Counted from the stretch's first letter, positions 1-10,191 are shown. The stretch: 64,000 bases of DNA from Rhizobiaceae bacterium (GCA_017643025.1 JAEPOG010000007.1:1-64000), one strand, 5' to 3'. Translations and numbers: made by a program. Notes: generated by a model from the sequence alone, not told the origin.

Positions 1-441
1 ATACGGGAAAGCCAGCGCGCCAGTGAACCCGACCGTCACGTCGAGGCCCATATTGCGCGACGCCTTCGCCCCCTTCGTCACCTGATCGACAGCCCATTCC
101 TGCCGCGCCTTCGGATTGTTGTGCACCTTCTCGGGCGCGAACGCATCGAACTGCGCGTCATAGGCCGGGTGCACAGCCACCAACTGCCCCTGCAGATGGC
201 TCGAAAGCTCCGTCACCTCGACGCCGCCTTCCGCGCACACCCCCTTCACCTCGTCGCAATAATCCTTCGACGACGCCGCCTTATCGAGATCGAACAGACG
301 CCCGTCCCAGGACGGTATCTGCACCCCCTTGTAGCCCAGATCGCCAGCCCACTTCGCCATCGACCCCAGCGAATTGAACGGAGCCGCATCCCCCGCAAAC
401 TGAGCCAGAAATATCCCAGGTCCCTTCATCGACTTCGGCAT
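1..441 (-). CDS. Sugar phosphate isomerase/epimerase family TIM-barrel protein (C-terminal part outside window)
   Basis: The window holds the first 147 codons and the gene runs off the left edge. The product begins MPKSMKGPGIFLAQ and continues with a WAGDLGYKGVQIPSW segment, typical of the first strands of AP-endonuclease-2/xylose-isomerase-like TIM barrels that isomerise or epimerise sugars. No catalytic metal site can be judged from this fragment. It is the last visible gene of the leftward sugar operon, 20 nt after the GH43 gene. That context suggests it converts the released sugar or a keto derivative made by the neighbouring oxidoreductase. The exact substrate cannot be deduced. Confidence 0.72.
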   Translation of the reverse strand, partial: MPKSMKGPGIFLAQFAGDAAPFNSLGSMAKWAGDLGYKGVQIPSWDGRLFDLDKAASSKDYCDEVKGVCAEGGVEVTELSSHLQGQLVAVHPAYDAQFDAFAPEKVHNNPKARQEWAVDQVTKGAKASRNMGLDVTVGFTGALAFPY

Positions 442-461
442 AGAATGTCCTCCTCGGGCGC

Positions 462-2072
462 TCAGTCGCGCCGCTGATATTCGAAATAAGCGAAGTCGGC
501 CGGGTGGGCCATGCCGCTGACGTCGAAGGCGGCCATACCGACGAACGCGCCCGTGAATGACGCGTGCTCGCCGCGGCCGGCCTCGTCGGAGATCAGGCTG
601 GCGTCGAGTTCGGGTCCGAGCGGCTTCCAGTCGCCATTATGCTTCCAGAAGAATTGCAGCTTCACGCCATCCACATCCGCCGCCAGCGCGACCGGGCCGT
701 CACCGGCAACCGCCATCGGCTCGTCCGGGAAGAAGCTCAGCCTTCCGTTCTGCCAGTCGCCGAGGCAGGACATGATGCGCAAAACGCGGCCGAGCTTTGC
801 GTCATGCGTCAGGGCGGCGAAGTGGAATTTGTGACGGTTGTAGTAGTGCGTCAGGCCCGCCGCCTGCTGGAAGTGCTGCGGCTGGAAATCGAGTTCGGTT
901 TCGGCGCGGAACGAAAAATGCTCCTGCCGCCGCGCAACCAGCGCCTGCTCGAACCAGCTGCCGATCGACTCGCGCCCGAAAAGCCGGAGATGGCCCGGCC
1001 GTTCCGTGAGCGAAAAGATGCGCTCAGGCACCGGCGTGCGCAGCCACTGGAAATCGAGCGGCAGGTCGGCGGAGTCGAACCCGTGCCGGATGCTGACGGG
1101 CTTGTCTTTAGCCTTCGCTCCGCCCGGCGCCGGCACCTCGACTGCCGGCACGACGCCGCCATGCGCCAGCCGCGGCCAGCCGTCCTCGCCCCACTCGACC
1201 TTCTGGATGGAGGTCTCGCGGCCGAGCGTGCAGCGCTTCACGGCGGGGAGCGGGCGTCCCATGAGGTGCGTGTGGTAGAACTCGCCGTCCGGCGTTTCGA
1301 CCATCTGGCCATGACCGGCACGCTGCAGCGTCGCGTCCGGCGCGTCCTTCGACGTGATCAGGAACCAGTCGGGGTGCAGCTCGTAAGGGCCGTCGATCTT
1401 GCGCGACCGCGCATAGGTGACGGCGTGGTCGTAGCCGGTGCCGCCCTCGGCGGTGGTCATGTAGTACCAGCCGTCGCGCTTGAAGAGGTGCGGGCCCTCG
1501 ACCAGCCCGTGCGGACTGCCGTCAAACACGTTCTTGACCGGGCCGATCAGCTTTCCGGCCTTCGCATCGTATTCCTGCAGCAGGATGCCGGCGAAGGACG
1601 GATGCTTGGGTGACCCGCCGACGCCGGGCGAGACATGGTTCCAGACCATGTTGACGAACCATTTGCGCCCGTCGTCGTCATGGAAGAGCGAGGGATCGAA
1701 ACCGCTCGAATTGACATAGACCGGGTCCGACCACGGCCCTTCGATCGACGGCGCCGTGACGATGTAGTTGTGGGCGTCCTTGAACGAACCTTCCAGCCGC
1801 TTCACGTCGGTGTAGACCAGCCAGAACAGGCCGTCGGCATAAGACAGGCAGGGCGCCCAGATGCCGCCGGAGTCCGGGTTGCCGCGCATGTCGAGCTGGC
1901 TGGCGCGGTCGAGCGGACGCTTGACCAGTTCCCAGTTCACCAGATCGGTCGAATGGTGGATCTGGACGCCGGGATACCACTCGAAGGTGGAGGTCGCGAT
2001 GTAGTAGTCGCCGCCGACGCGGCAGATAGAGGGATCGGGGTTGAAGCCCGGCAGGATCGGATTGACGATCAA
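462..2072 (-). CDS. Glycoside hydrolase family 43 protein (beta-xylosidase/arabinofuranosidase-like)
   Basis: The 536-aa product has a GH43 five-bladed propeller over about residues 1-310, followed by a beta-sandwich domain (about 330-536), the layout of GH43 beta-xylosidases. The three acidic residues expected in this family are visible: D13 in FNPDPS (general base), D126 in SGFDPSLF (pKa modulator) and E192 in LVEGPH (general acid). There is no signal peptide, so it should act in the cytoplasm on imported oligosaccharides. It sits 32 nt after the aldo/keto reductase in the operon served by the ABC importer. Xylosidase is the best guess; arabinofuranosidase activity is common in the same family and cannot be excluded. 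Confidence 0.88.
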   Translation of the reverse strand: MIVNPILPGFNPDPSICRVGGDYYIATSTFEWYPGVQIHHSTDLVNWELVKRPLDRASQLDMRGNPDSGGIWAPCLSYADGLFWLVYTDVKRLEGSFKDAHNYIVTAPSIEGPWSDPVYVNSSGFDPSLFHDDDGRKWFVNMVWNHVSPGVGGSPKHPSFAGILLQEYDAKAGKLIGPVKNVFDGSPHGLVEGPHLFKRDGWYYMTTAEGGTGYDHAVTYARSRKIDGPYELHPDWFLITSKDAPDATLQRAGHGQMVETPDGEFYHTHLMGRPLPAVKRCTLGRETSIQKVEWGEDGWPRLAHGGVVPAVEVPAPGGAKAKDKPVSIRHGFDSADLPLDFQWLRTPVPERIFSLTERPGHLRLFGRESIGSWFEQALVARRQEHFSFRAETELDFQPQHFQQAAGLTHYYNRHKFHFAALTHDAKLGRVLRIMSCLGDWQNGRLSFFPDEPMAVAGDGPVALAADVDGVKLQFFWKHNGDWKPLGPELDASLISDEAGRGEHASFTGAFVGMAAFDVSGMAHPADFAYFEYQRRD

Positions 2073-2104
2073 CGCTTAGTCTCCCTCATTATCGGGACCA
2101 TGCT

Positions 2105-3151
2105 TCAGCGCGACGGTCCCTTGCGCTCGGCCGAGGCGGCCCAGAGATTGACGTCGGCATCGCGGGCGTGGCGGTCGATCTCGGCCAGCTCTTCCTTGCT
2201 GAACTCGAGGTTCTTGAGCGCAGCGACGCAGTCGTCGATCTGCTCCGGCCGGCTGGCGCCGATCAGGGCCGTCGTCACGTGCCCGCCGCGCAAGACCCAG
2301 GCGAGCGCCATCTGCGCCAGCGTCTGGCCGCGACGGCTCGCGATTTCGTTGAGGGCGCGGATGCCCGCCAGGGTCTTTTCGTTGAGGAAGTCCTTCCTCA
2401 GAGACTTGCCCTGCGCGGCGCGGCTCGTGTCCGGAATGCCCTTCAGATACTTGTCGGTCAGCATGCCCTGCGCCAGCGGCGAGAAGACGATGGAGCCGAT
2501 GCCCAGTTCTTCCAATGTGCCGAGCAGGCCGTCATCCTCAACCCAGCGGTTGATCATCGAATAGCTTGGCTGGTGGATGAGGCAGGGCGTGCCGAGGTCC
2601 TTCAGGATCGCAGCCGCCTGGCGCGTGCGCTGCGAATTGTAGGACGAGATGCCGGCATAGAGAGCGCGTCCCGACCGCACCGCCTGATCCAGCGCCATCA
2701 TCGTTTCTTCGAGCGGCGTGTCGGGGTCATAGCGATGCGAATAGAAGATATCGACATAGTCGAGCCCCATCCGCTTCAGGCTCTGGTCGAGCGAAGAAAG
2801 CAGATATTTGCGGCTGCCCCATTCGCCATAGGGTCCGGGCCACATGCCGTAACCGGCCTTGGTGGATATGATCAGCTCGTCACGGTAGCCGGCGAAATCG
2901 TCACGCAGGATCTTGCCGAACGCCTCCTCCGCCGAGCCGGGCGGCGGGCCGTAATTGTTGGCGAGGTCGAAATGGGTGATGCCCAGATCGAAGGCGCGGC
3001 GGCACATGGCTTGCTTGACGTCGTGCGGGGTATCGCCCCCGAAATTGTGCCACAAGCCGAGCGAAATGGCCGGCAGTTTGAGGCCCGACCGCCCACAGCG
3101 GTTGTAGACCATCGAATCGTAACGGGACCCGGATGGCAGCCAGCCGGCCAT
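2105..3151 (-). CDS. Aldo/keto reductase, YghZ/L-glyceraldehyde-3-phosphate reductase-like
   Basis: The 348-aa product is an NADPH-dependent aldo/keto reductase. The catalytic tetrad is in place: D62 and Y67 (FDLANNYG), K98 (ISTKAG) and H139 (FYSHRYD). The opening segment RCGRSGLKLPAISLGLWHNFG matches the YghZ-type subgroup (AKR14-like, related to Kv-beta proteins). The ATG at 3151 is preceded by a good AAAGGAAG ribosome binding site. It lies within the sugar operon, 23 nt after the Gfo/Idh/MocA gene. It probably reduces a sugar-derived aldehyde or detoxifies triose aldehydes made during catabolism; the true substrate is unknown. Confidence 0.87.
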   Translation of the reverse strand: MAGWLPSGSRYDSMVYNRCGRSGLKLPAISLGLWHNFGGDTPHDVKQAMCRRAFDLGITHFDLANNYGPPPGSAEEAFGKILRDDFAGYRDELIISTKAGYGMWPGPYGEWGSRKYLLSSLDQSLKRMGLDYVDIFYSHRYDPDTPLEETMMALDQAVRSGRALYAGISSYNSQRTRQAAAILKDLGTPCLIHQPSYSMINRWVEDDGLLGTLEELGIGSIVFSPLAQGMLTDKYLKGIPDTSRAAQGKSLRKDFLNEKTLAGIRALNEIASRRGQTLAQMALAWVLRGGHVTTALIGASRPEQIDDCVAALKNLEFSKEELAEIDRHARDADVNLWAASAERKGPSR

Positions 3152-3174
3152 GATCGCTTCCTTTCAGGCGGCCC

Positions 3175-4359
3175 TCAGGCCGCCTTCTTCTTTTTCTTTT
3201 TCGCAGCGCCGTCTGCGGCCTTCGCCTGCTTGGACAGCATCGACTTCGCCTCGGACATGCCGAGTGCCGCAGGGCGTTCGCAGCTCGTCTGCATGGTGAC
3301 GACCTTGCCGGTTTCACCCGCCTTGAGCACGCCGGTCATCACCTCCACCGCGTGCAGCGCGAGTTCGAGCGAGCAGCGGTGGTTGCGCCCGGCTTCGATG
3401 GCGAGCGCCATATCGGCCAGGCCCGAGGTGCGGTAGTTGGCCATCATGCCCGAGCTGTGCTTCTGGTTCGGGATGCCGAAGGGATGCTTCCACGACTGCG
3501 GCTTGCGCGGTTTGCCGGGCAGCGCCTGACCGACCTCGCCGCCGAAGAAGTTCGGGTCCGGCACGAAGAGCGTGCCCTGCTCGCCATAAAGCTCCATCGG
3601 CGAATGACCGTGGCTCCAGACGTCCCAGCTGGCGTTGAGCGTGACGACGGCGCCGTTCTCGAACTCCAGCACGGAGTGGATCGTGGTCGGCGTCTTGACC
3701 TTGATCTTCTGGCCGTAACGCGGCTTCGAGGTGATGGTGCGCTCCAGCGCCGGGGTCGACGAGAAGCCCGCGACGCGCTTCACCGGGCCAATCAGTTGGA
3801 TCAGGTTGGTCACGTAATAGGGGCCGACATCAAGCACCGGACCGGCGCCCGGCATGAAGAAGAAATCCGGGTTCGGATGCCAGTGCTCCATGCCATGGCT
3901 CATCACATAGGCGGTGCCGCTGGTGACTTTGCCGATGGTGCCGGAATCGATGATCTTGCGGGCCAGCTGATGCGCGCCGCCAAGGAAGGTGTCTGGCGCA
4001 GAGCCAATGCGTAGGCCCTTCTTGTCAGCCCGCTTCTTGAGATCGAGCCCCTCCTTGACCGAAAGCACGAAGGGCTTTTCCGAATAGACGTGCTTGCCGG
4101 CGTCGATCGCGGCCTTCGACACCTCGTAGTGCGCCGCCGGGATCGTCAGGTTGACGATGATGTCGATATCGTCGGCCGCCAACAGGTTTGGCCCCGTCTC
4201 GGCCCTGACGCCGAATTCCTGCGCCCGCGCTTTTGCGAGCTTCATGTCGAGGTCGCTGCAGGCGCGAACCTCCATGCCCTTGAACATTCTCGACAGCGAG
4301 AAATACGCCGCCGAGATATTGCCGCAGCCGACGATGCCGACCCCGAGTTTCTTCGCCAT
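3175..4359 (-). CDS. Gfo/Idh/MocA family NAD(P)-dependent oxidoreductase
   Basis: I place the start at the ATG at 4359 (MAKKLGVGIVGCG), which follows GGAGAGGGAA; an open frame upstream to 4416 has no better start. The 394-aa product has an N-terminal Rossmann fold with GIVGCGNIS and the family's EKP motif (YSEKPFVL), then the C-terminal alpha/beta substrate domain. Such enzymes oxidise, reduce or epimerise sugars and inositols. It is 10 nt downstream of a TIM-barrel isomerase, a frequent pairing for keto-sugar pathways. The last residues are unusual: a run of six lysines followed by AA, encoded by a purine-rich tract. Confidence 0.87.
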   Translation of the reverse strand: MAKKLGVGIVGCGNISAAYFSLSRMFKGMEVRACSDLDMKLAKARAQEFGVRAETGPNLLAADDIDIIVNLTIPAAHYEVSKAAIDAGKHVYSEKPFVLSVKEGLDLKKRADKKGLRIGSAPDTFLGGAHQLARKIIDSGTIGKVTSGTAYVMSHGMEHWHPNPDFFFMPGAGPVLDVGPYYVTNLIQLIGPVKRVAGFSSTPALERTITSKPRYGQKIKVKTPTTIHSVLEFENGAVVTLNASWDVWSHGHSPMELYGEQGTLFVPDPNFFGGEVGQALPGKPRKPQSWKHPFGIPNQKHSSGMMANYRTSGLADMALAIEAGRNHRCSLELALHAVEVMTGVLKAGETGKVVTMQTSCERPAALGMSEAKSMLSKQAKAADGAAKKKKKKAA

Positions 4360-4369
4360 TTTCCCTCTC

Positions 4370-5116
4370 CTAGAACTTCTTCGCCGCTTCGATGGAGCGC
4401 CTGGCGAAACGTTCATGGTCGTTCGGCTTGTCGTGTTCCATCACAAAGATGCTTGCCGGCGTGTTTTTCACCGCGGCCCAGATGGCGTTCCAGGGCATGG
4501 TGCCGTGGCCGACATCGTCCCAGCCGTCCTCGTCCTTCTTCTCGCCATGCGGCGCGATGTCCTTGACGTGAATGGCAGCCAGTCGGTCGCCGTAGCGCTT
4601 GATCCAGTCGACGGGATCGGCGCCGCCGCGCACGACCCAGGCGATGTCGCCCTCCCATGCCAGACTGGGTGCGGCATCGAGCATCAGCGCCAGCGGCACG
4701 GAACCGTCGGCCAGCGGGCGCAACTCGAAATCGTGGTTGTGCCAGCCGAAGGTGAAGCCCGCTTTCACGTAGGGTTCGCCGGCCTTCTCGACGCGGCGGC
4801 CGAACTCGCTCCAGCCGGCTGCATTGGTCGGGCGCTGGTCGGGGCCGATATGCGGGCAGAAGATCGCCTTCATGCCGGTCGTGCGTGCAATGTTAAGCAC
4901 CTTGTCCGGCTCGTTCTCGAGCATGTCGAGACCGAAATGGCCGGAGGTCATCTTGAGGCCGTTGCGGTCGAGCGCGGCCTTCATCGCGGCCGGATCGGAA
5001 TAAACGCCGCCATAACCCTCCACTTCCTCGTAGCCCATGCCCTTGAGCATGGCGAGGGTGTCCTCGATGGGCGGGAATTCGCGCGATGAATAGAGCTGAT
5101 AAGAAAACGACGTCAT
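4370..5116 (-). CDS. Sugar phosphate isomerase/epimerase family protein
   Basis: The chosen start is the ATG at 5116 (MTSFSYQLYSSREF), preceded by CTGGAG; the frame continues upstream without a better start. The 248-aa product is an AP-endonuclease-2-type TIM barrel. Putative metal-binding residues occur in GWHNHDFEL, the EGDIAW strand and HVKDI, as in inosose dehydratase/IolE-like and hydroxypyruvate-isomerase-like enzymes. It begins 133 nt after the ATPase gene and is followed closely by the Gfo/Idh/MocA gene, so the two probably act in sequence on the same sugar. The precise reaction is not predictable from sequence alone. Confidence 0.85.
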   Translation of the reverse strand: MTSFSYQLYSSREFPPIEDTLAMLKGMGYEEVEGYGGVYSDPAAMKAALDRNGLKMTSGHFGLDMLENEPDKVLNIARTTGMKAIFCPHIGPDQRPTNAAGWSEFGRRVEKAGEPYVKAGFTFGWHNHDFELRPLADGSVPLALMLDAAPSLAWEGDIAWVVRGGADPVDWIKRYGDRLAAIHVKDIAPHGEKKDEDGWDDVGHGTMPWNAIWAAVKNTPASIFVMEHDKPNDHERFARRSIEAAKKF

Positions 5117-5249
5117 GACTGCTCCAGTAGTTTCGTCGGATGTTGCGCAGGGCAGATTTCTGAGCGGCACATATTGCCGGCGCGGCGATGCCGCGTTCTT
5201 GTTCCTCGTATTGGTGGCCTCTTGGCGGCCGCAGGCAACCGCCCGCGGA

Positions 5250-6335
<1,086 letters not shown>

Positions 6336-6352
6336 GATCTAGGTCCTGAACC

Positions 6353-7294
6353 TCATCCCTTGACCGCGCCAGCGGCAATGCCGCGCACGAACAGCTTCCC
6401 CGAAACGAAATAGACAAACAGCGGAACCAGACCGGTGAGCAGCGTGGCCGCCATGTTGACGTTGTATTCCTTCACACCCTGGACCGAGTTGACGATGTTG
6501 TTGAGCTGAACCGTCATCGGATAGGTGTCGGGCTTGGTGTAGACGACGCCGAACAGGAAGTCGTTCCAGATACCGGTCACCTGGATGATGATCGCCACGA
6601 CAAAGATCGGCAGCGACATCGGCAGCATGATCTTGAGGTAGATGCCCCAGAATCCAGCGCCGTCGACGCGGGCGGCCTTGAACAGCTCCTCCGGCAGCGA
6701 GGTGAAGTAGTTGCGGAAGAGCAGGGTCAGGATCGGCATGCCAAACACCGAGTGCACCAGCACCAGACCCCACAGCGTGCCGTAGAGGCCCATCTCGCGC
6801 AGGATGATCACCAGCGGATAGAGCATCACCTGATAGGGGATGAACGCGCCGAAGATCAGGATGGTGAAGAAGATGTCCGCGCCCTTGAAACGCCAATTGG
6901 CGAGCGCATAGCCATTGACCGAGGCAATGGCGATCGACAGCACGACCGACGGGATCAGGATCTGCACCGAGTTCCAGAAGCCGCGCGACAGGCCTTCGCA
7001 GTTGAGGCCGGTACAGGCCTCGGCCCAGGCTTTCACCCAGGGCTGGAAGGTAATCTCAACCGGCGGCGAGAAGATGTTGCCGAGCCTTATCTCCGGCATG
7101 CCCTTCAGCGACGTGACGATCATCACGTAGAGCGGCAGCAGATAATACAGCGCGACGACGATCAGCGTCCCGTAGAGGAAGATGTTACGGCGCGAGAAAC
7201 GGGGCCGCGGGCGCGGACCGCGCGGGCCGGACAGCGCATCGGAGACGGCGTCGGCGCTTGCGCCGGCCATGTTCAGCGTTCCGACATTAGACAT
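6353..7294 (-). CDS. Carbohydrate ABC transporter permease, MalG-type
   Basis: The 313-aa inner-membrane protein has about six hydrophobic segments and the cytoplasmic EAA loop (EELFKAARVDGAGFWGIYLK) that contacts the ATPase. A proline/arginine-rich cytoplasmic N-terminus (about 40 residues) precedes the first membrane span. The gene overlaps the upstream permease by 8 nt and is followed after 17 nt by the ATPase, so the components are made together. It forms the translocation pore with the MalF-type partner. Substrate specificity is set mainly by the binding protein; the operon's GH43 enzyme suggests a xylo- or arabino-oligosaccharide. Confidence 0.92.
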   Translation of the reverse strand: MSNVGTLNMAGASADAVSDALSGPRGPRPRPRFSRRNIFLYGTLIVVALYYLLPLYVMIVTSLKGMPEIRLGNIFSPPVEITFQPWVKAWAEACTGLNCEGLSRGFWNSVQILIPSVVLSIAIASVNGYALANWRFKGADIFFTILIFGAFIPYQVMLYPLVIILREMGLYGTLWGLVLVHSVFGMPILTLLFRNYFTSLPEELFKAARVDGAGFWGIYLKIMLPMSLPIFVVAIIIQVTGIWNDFLFGVVYTKPDTYPMTVQLNNIVNSVQGVKEYNVNMAATLLTGLVPLFVYFVSGKLFVRGIAAGAVKG

Positions 7295-8675
7295 CGCTGG
7301 CCCTCCTGGTCCTCTCCTTGCCGCCGAACTCGAGATAGGCCCACGGGATGAGCACGATAAGAACGGAGAGCAGCATCATGGTCGAGGCCGAGAAGCCCTG
7401 TGCGAGGTTCTGGCCGAGGAACATCTTGTCGTAGACGTATTTGGCGGGCACTTCGGACGCGATGCCGGGGCCGCCGCTGGTTTGCGCGACGACAAGGTCG
7501 TAGACGCGCACGATGCCTGAGGCGATGAGCACCAGCGTGGTGATGAATACCGGCCGCATCATCGGGATGACGATGAAGAGATAGGTCTTCCACATCGGGA
7601 TACCGTCGATGCGCGCGGCCTTCCAAATCTCCTCGTCGATGCCTCTCAGGCCGGCGAGCATCAGGCACATGATGAGGCCAGTGCCCTGCCACAGACCGGC
7701 GATCAGGATGCCGTAGATGACGATGTCCTGATTGTAGAGCGGATCGAAGGTGAAGCTCTCCCAGCCGAGCGACCGGATCACGCCCTGGATACCGAAATCG
7801 GGGTTGAGCACCCACTGCCAGACGAGTCCGGTGACGATGAAGGAGAGCGCGAAGGGGTAAAGGAAGATGGTGCGGAAGGTGTTCTCGAAGCGGACCTTCT
7901 GGTCGAGCATGGCGGCCAGCATGAAGCCGATGACGATCGAGAAGACCAGCGAGCACACTCCGTAGATCAGCAGATTCTCGATGGAGATGAGCCAGCGATC
8001 CTCGCCCCAAAGGCGCTCATACTGGGCAAGGCCGACCCATTTCTCGCGAGGCAGCAGCCGCGAGTCGGTGAAGGAATAGACGACGGTCCAGATCGTCCCG
8101 CCGGTGAAGACCCCGAGCGCGACCAGCATCATCGGCACGGCTGCAATCTTGGCGGTCAGGTTCTTTGCCCAGACGCGCTCAAAAAGACCGGGACGGTGCA
8201 GAAGCTGGCCTTCCGATCCGATCACCGCAAGGGACAGGGCCACCAGCGCTGTCATCGCTGCGAGGAACAGGCCCTGGTTGCCGGTAAATTCCACCAGCAC
8301 ACGCGCGCTGCGACCCATGAACGAGAGCGCAGGCTGTATCTGCGGGCCGAAGAAATACATGATCAGCAGCAGCGCAGTGCCGATACCCCAGCCCACCACA
8401 TGATTGGCGAGACGGTTGCCCTGGAGCCTGATGCCGCTCGACAAGTTCGGCAGAAGCGCGGCCGCGCCGACGGCAAGGCAAAGCCAGGGCAGGCCTTCAA
8501 CCAGCCAGTCGCCAACGCTGCCGAGATCCTCGAAGAATGCCGACAGGCCCATCAGCATCGCCAGCCGGAGCAGCACCGCGGCGACGATGCCGCGTATCAG
8601 CCACTTTTCCCATTGCTGGCGCCGCGCGGGCCGGGCGTCGACCCCGATCATTCCCGTCTCAACGGTGTCTGCCAT
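7287..8675 (-). CDS. Carbohydrate ABC transporter permease, MalF-type, with extended N-terminus
   Basis: The start is set at the ATG at 8675 (MADTVETG), which follows GGGGAGG; reading upstream to 8756 adds no credible start. The product is 462 aa, far longer than the usual ~300-aa CUT1 permease. The last ~280 residues are the standard permease core with its EAA loop (EEIWKAARIDGIPMWKTY). The first ~170 residues carry about four extra hydrophobic segments of unknown role, somewhat like the large N-terminal region of E. coli MalF. It pairs with the overlapping MalG-type gene. A strong hairpin separates it from the binding-protein gene upstream. Confidence 0.9.
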   Translation of the reverse strand: MADTVETGMIGVDARPARRQQWEKWLIRGIVAAVLLRLAMLMGLSAFFEDLGSVGDWLVEGLPWLCLAVGAAALLPNLSSGIRLQGNRLANHVVGWGIGTALLLIMYFFGPQIQPALSFMGRSARVLVEFTGNQGLFLAAMTALVALSLAVIGSEGQLLHRPGLFERVWAKNLTAKIAAVPMMLVALGVFTGGTIWTVVYSFTDSRLLPREKWVGLAQYERLWGEDRWLISIENLLIYGVCSLVFSIVIGFMLAAMLDQKVRFENTFRTIFLYPFALSFIVTGLVWQWVLNPDFGIQGVIRSLGWESFTFDPLYNQDIVIYGILIAGLWQGTGLIMCLMLAGLRGIDEEIWKAARIDGIPMWKTYLFIVIPMMRPVFITTLVLIASGIVRVYDLVVAQTSGGPGIASEVPAKYVYDKMFLGQNLAQGFSASTMMLLSVLIVLIPWAYLEFGGKERTRRASDV

Positions 8676-8763
8676 GGAAGGAACCTCCCCACCGGGGCGC
8701 GCGCACGCTGCCGCCGGTTGAAGCCGGCGTTGCCGGCCAATCCTGCCCCCGTACAATAAAGGC

Positions 8764-8794
8764 GCTGCCGGCCCGCATAGTGCGGGCCGGCAGC
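8764..8794 (-). terminator. Intercistronic hairpin between binding-protein and permease genes
   Basis: A perfect 14-bp inverted repeat (GCTGCCGGCCCGCA / TGCGGGCCGGCAGC) with a 3-nt loop lies 15 nt after the binding-protein stop. On the transcribed strand it is followed by GCCTTTATT. It probably acts as a partial terminator or mRNA stabiliser, giving more binding protein than permease. Confidence 0.75.
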
Positions 8795-8809
8795 TTCCTG
8801 ATCAAGGGA

Positions 8810-10051
8810 TCAGTCTGCGCTCGCGATGATCGCCGCGTAACGCTTCTGAGCTTCTTCAGCGCTGATGTCGTCGCTCGACCAGAACTGCGTCATCAGGTCC
8901 TCGATCTGGCCCTGCGTGTCCGGCGACAGCGTCTGATTGCCGTCGGGCAGGATCGCACCAGTTGCGAGGATCGCGAGACCCTTCTTCATGCAGTCGTTGG
9001 CAGCAGCCAGGTCGACGTCGCCGCGCACCGGCAGCGAGCCCTTCTTGAGGTTGAAGTTGACCTGAACTTCCTTCGACAGCATCAGCGAAGCCAGCTCAAG
9101 CTGAGCCGCTTCCATTTCCGGATCGTCGAGCTTCGGGAAATAGAACGCATCACCACCGGTGGAGATGATCTCGTTCACGCCGAGGCCCGGCAGGCAGGAA
9201 TAGTCCTCGCCAGCGACCTGCCCGGCCACCTGGAACTCGCCCTGCGCCCAGTCACCCATGATCTGGCCACCAGCTTCGCCGGTGATGACCATGTTGGTAG
9301 CCTGGTTCCAGTCCTGAACGTTGGAGCCCTTGCGGAACTCACGCGCATTGGCGGCAGCCTCGAATACCTTGGCATACTCCGGTCCGGCTGCAACGTCGGC
9401 ATTCTTGTCGATGTTGACGGCCTTCCAGGCGTCGATACCAGCGATGGCGACGGTCATGACGCCGAATGCGCCCGATGCCTGCCAAGGCTGGTTGCCCATG
9501 GCGAGCGGCACCTTGCCGGCTTCACGCAGCGCCGGTGCGGCGGCTACGAACTCGTCCCAGTTGGTCGGAACGGGCACGCCGGCATCCTCGAACGCCTTGT
9601 GGCTCAGCCAGATCCACTGCCAGGAGTGGATATTGACCGGCACGCAGTAGATGCGGCCGTCGAGCGTGCAGGAGTCGAGCAGCGACGACGGATGGACGAT
9701 GTCCCTCCAGCCTTCCTTCTCGGCCAGCTCGGTGAGGTCGAGCATGAGGCCGGCCTCGACGAGCTCCTCGGCCTGACGGCCGTGGTTGAACTGGGTGGCG
9801 CCCATCGGATCGCCGCCAGTGATACGCGAAATCATGATCGGACGAGCAACACCACCCGAACCGGCGATAGCGCCGTCCACCCAGTTGTGCTCGGTATTTT
9901 CGTTGAAGGCCTTGGCGAATTCAGCCACTGCCGCGGCCTCGCCGCCCGACGTCCACCAGTGCGTGACTTCGAGGTCAACGGCACCGGCCGGCGCAGAGAA
10001 GCAGAACGCGACCGAGGCAGCCAGAGCCGCAGTCTTGAGACGGAATTTCAT
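8810..10051 (-). CDS. Carbohydrate ABC transporter substrate-binding protein
   Basis: The 413-aa precursor has a Sec signal peptide (charged MKFRLK, hydrophobic core, cleavage near SAPAGA-VDLEV) and a family-1 solute-binding fold, starting with the typical VTHWWTSGGE strand. It should bind a sugar or short oligosaccharide in the periplasm and deliver it to the two permeases. The ATG at 10051 is preferred over an in-frame GTG at 10054 because GGGAGG lies 6 nt before the ATG. It is the first gene of the operon and follows a 12-bp operator-like palindrome only 18 nt upstream of the start. Its sequence resembles glucose/mannose-type (GtsA-like) binding proteins, but the operon suggests plant-cell-wall pentosides. 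Confidence 0.92.
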   Translation of the reverse strand: MKFRLKTAALAASVAFCFSAPAGAVDLEVTHWWTSGGEAAAVAEFAKAFNENTEHNWVDGAIAGSGGVARPIMISRITGGDPMGATQFNHGRQAEELVEAGLMLDLTELAEKEGWRDIVHPSSLLDSCTLDGRIYCVPVNIHSWQWIWLSHKAFEDAGVPVPTNWDEFVAAAPALREAGKVPLAMGNQPWQASGAFGVMTVAIAGIDAWKAVNIDKNADVAAGPEYAKVFEAAANAREFRKGSNVQDWNQATNMVITGEAGGQIMGDWAQGEFQVAGQVAGEDYSCLPGLGVNEIISTGGDAFYFPKLDDPEMEAAQLELASLMLSKEVQVNFNLKKGSLPVRGDVDLAAANDCMKKGLAILATGAILPDGNQTLSPDTQGQIEDLMTQFWSSDDISAEEAQKRYAAIIASAD

Positions 10052-10069
10052 CACAGTCCTCCCTGAATC

Positions 10070-10081
10070 TGTAACGTTACA
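10070..10081. promoter_or_regulatory. LacI-type operator 1 (perfect palindrome)
   Basis: TGTAACGTTACA is a perfect 12-bp palindrome with the central CG typical of LacI-family sites. It sits just upstream of the binding-protein ribosome binding site, a position suited to roadblock repression. Confidence 0.82.
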
Positions 10082-10179
10082 GGCGGAACGTTAAGCGAAG
10101 CGACCCGGCTACGCAACAGGCTCGAAGCGAATCGATGCGATTTTTTTCGTGGCTCGAAAAATTGGTTACCGGATTTGCC

Positions 10180-10191
10180 TGAATCGATTCA
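10180..10191. promoter_or_regulatory. LacI-type operator-like palindrome 2
   Basis: TGAATCGATTCA is a perfect 12-bp palindrome with a central CG, the same general form as operators 1 and 3 but a different half-site. It may be a lower-affinity site or belong to a second LacI-family protein. Confidence 0.5.
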
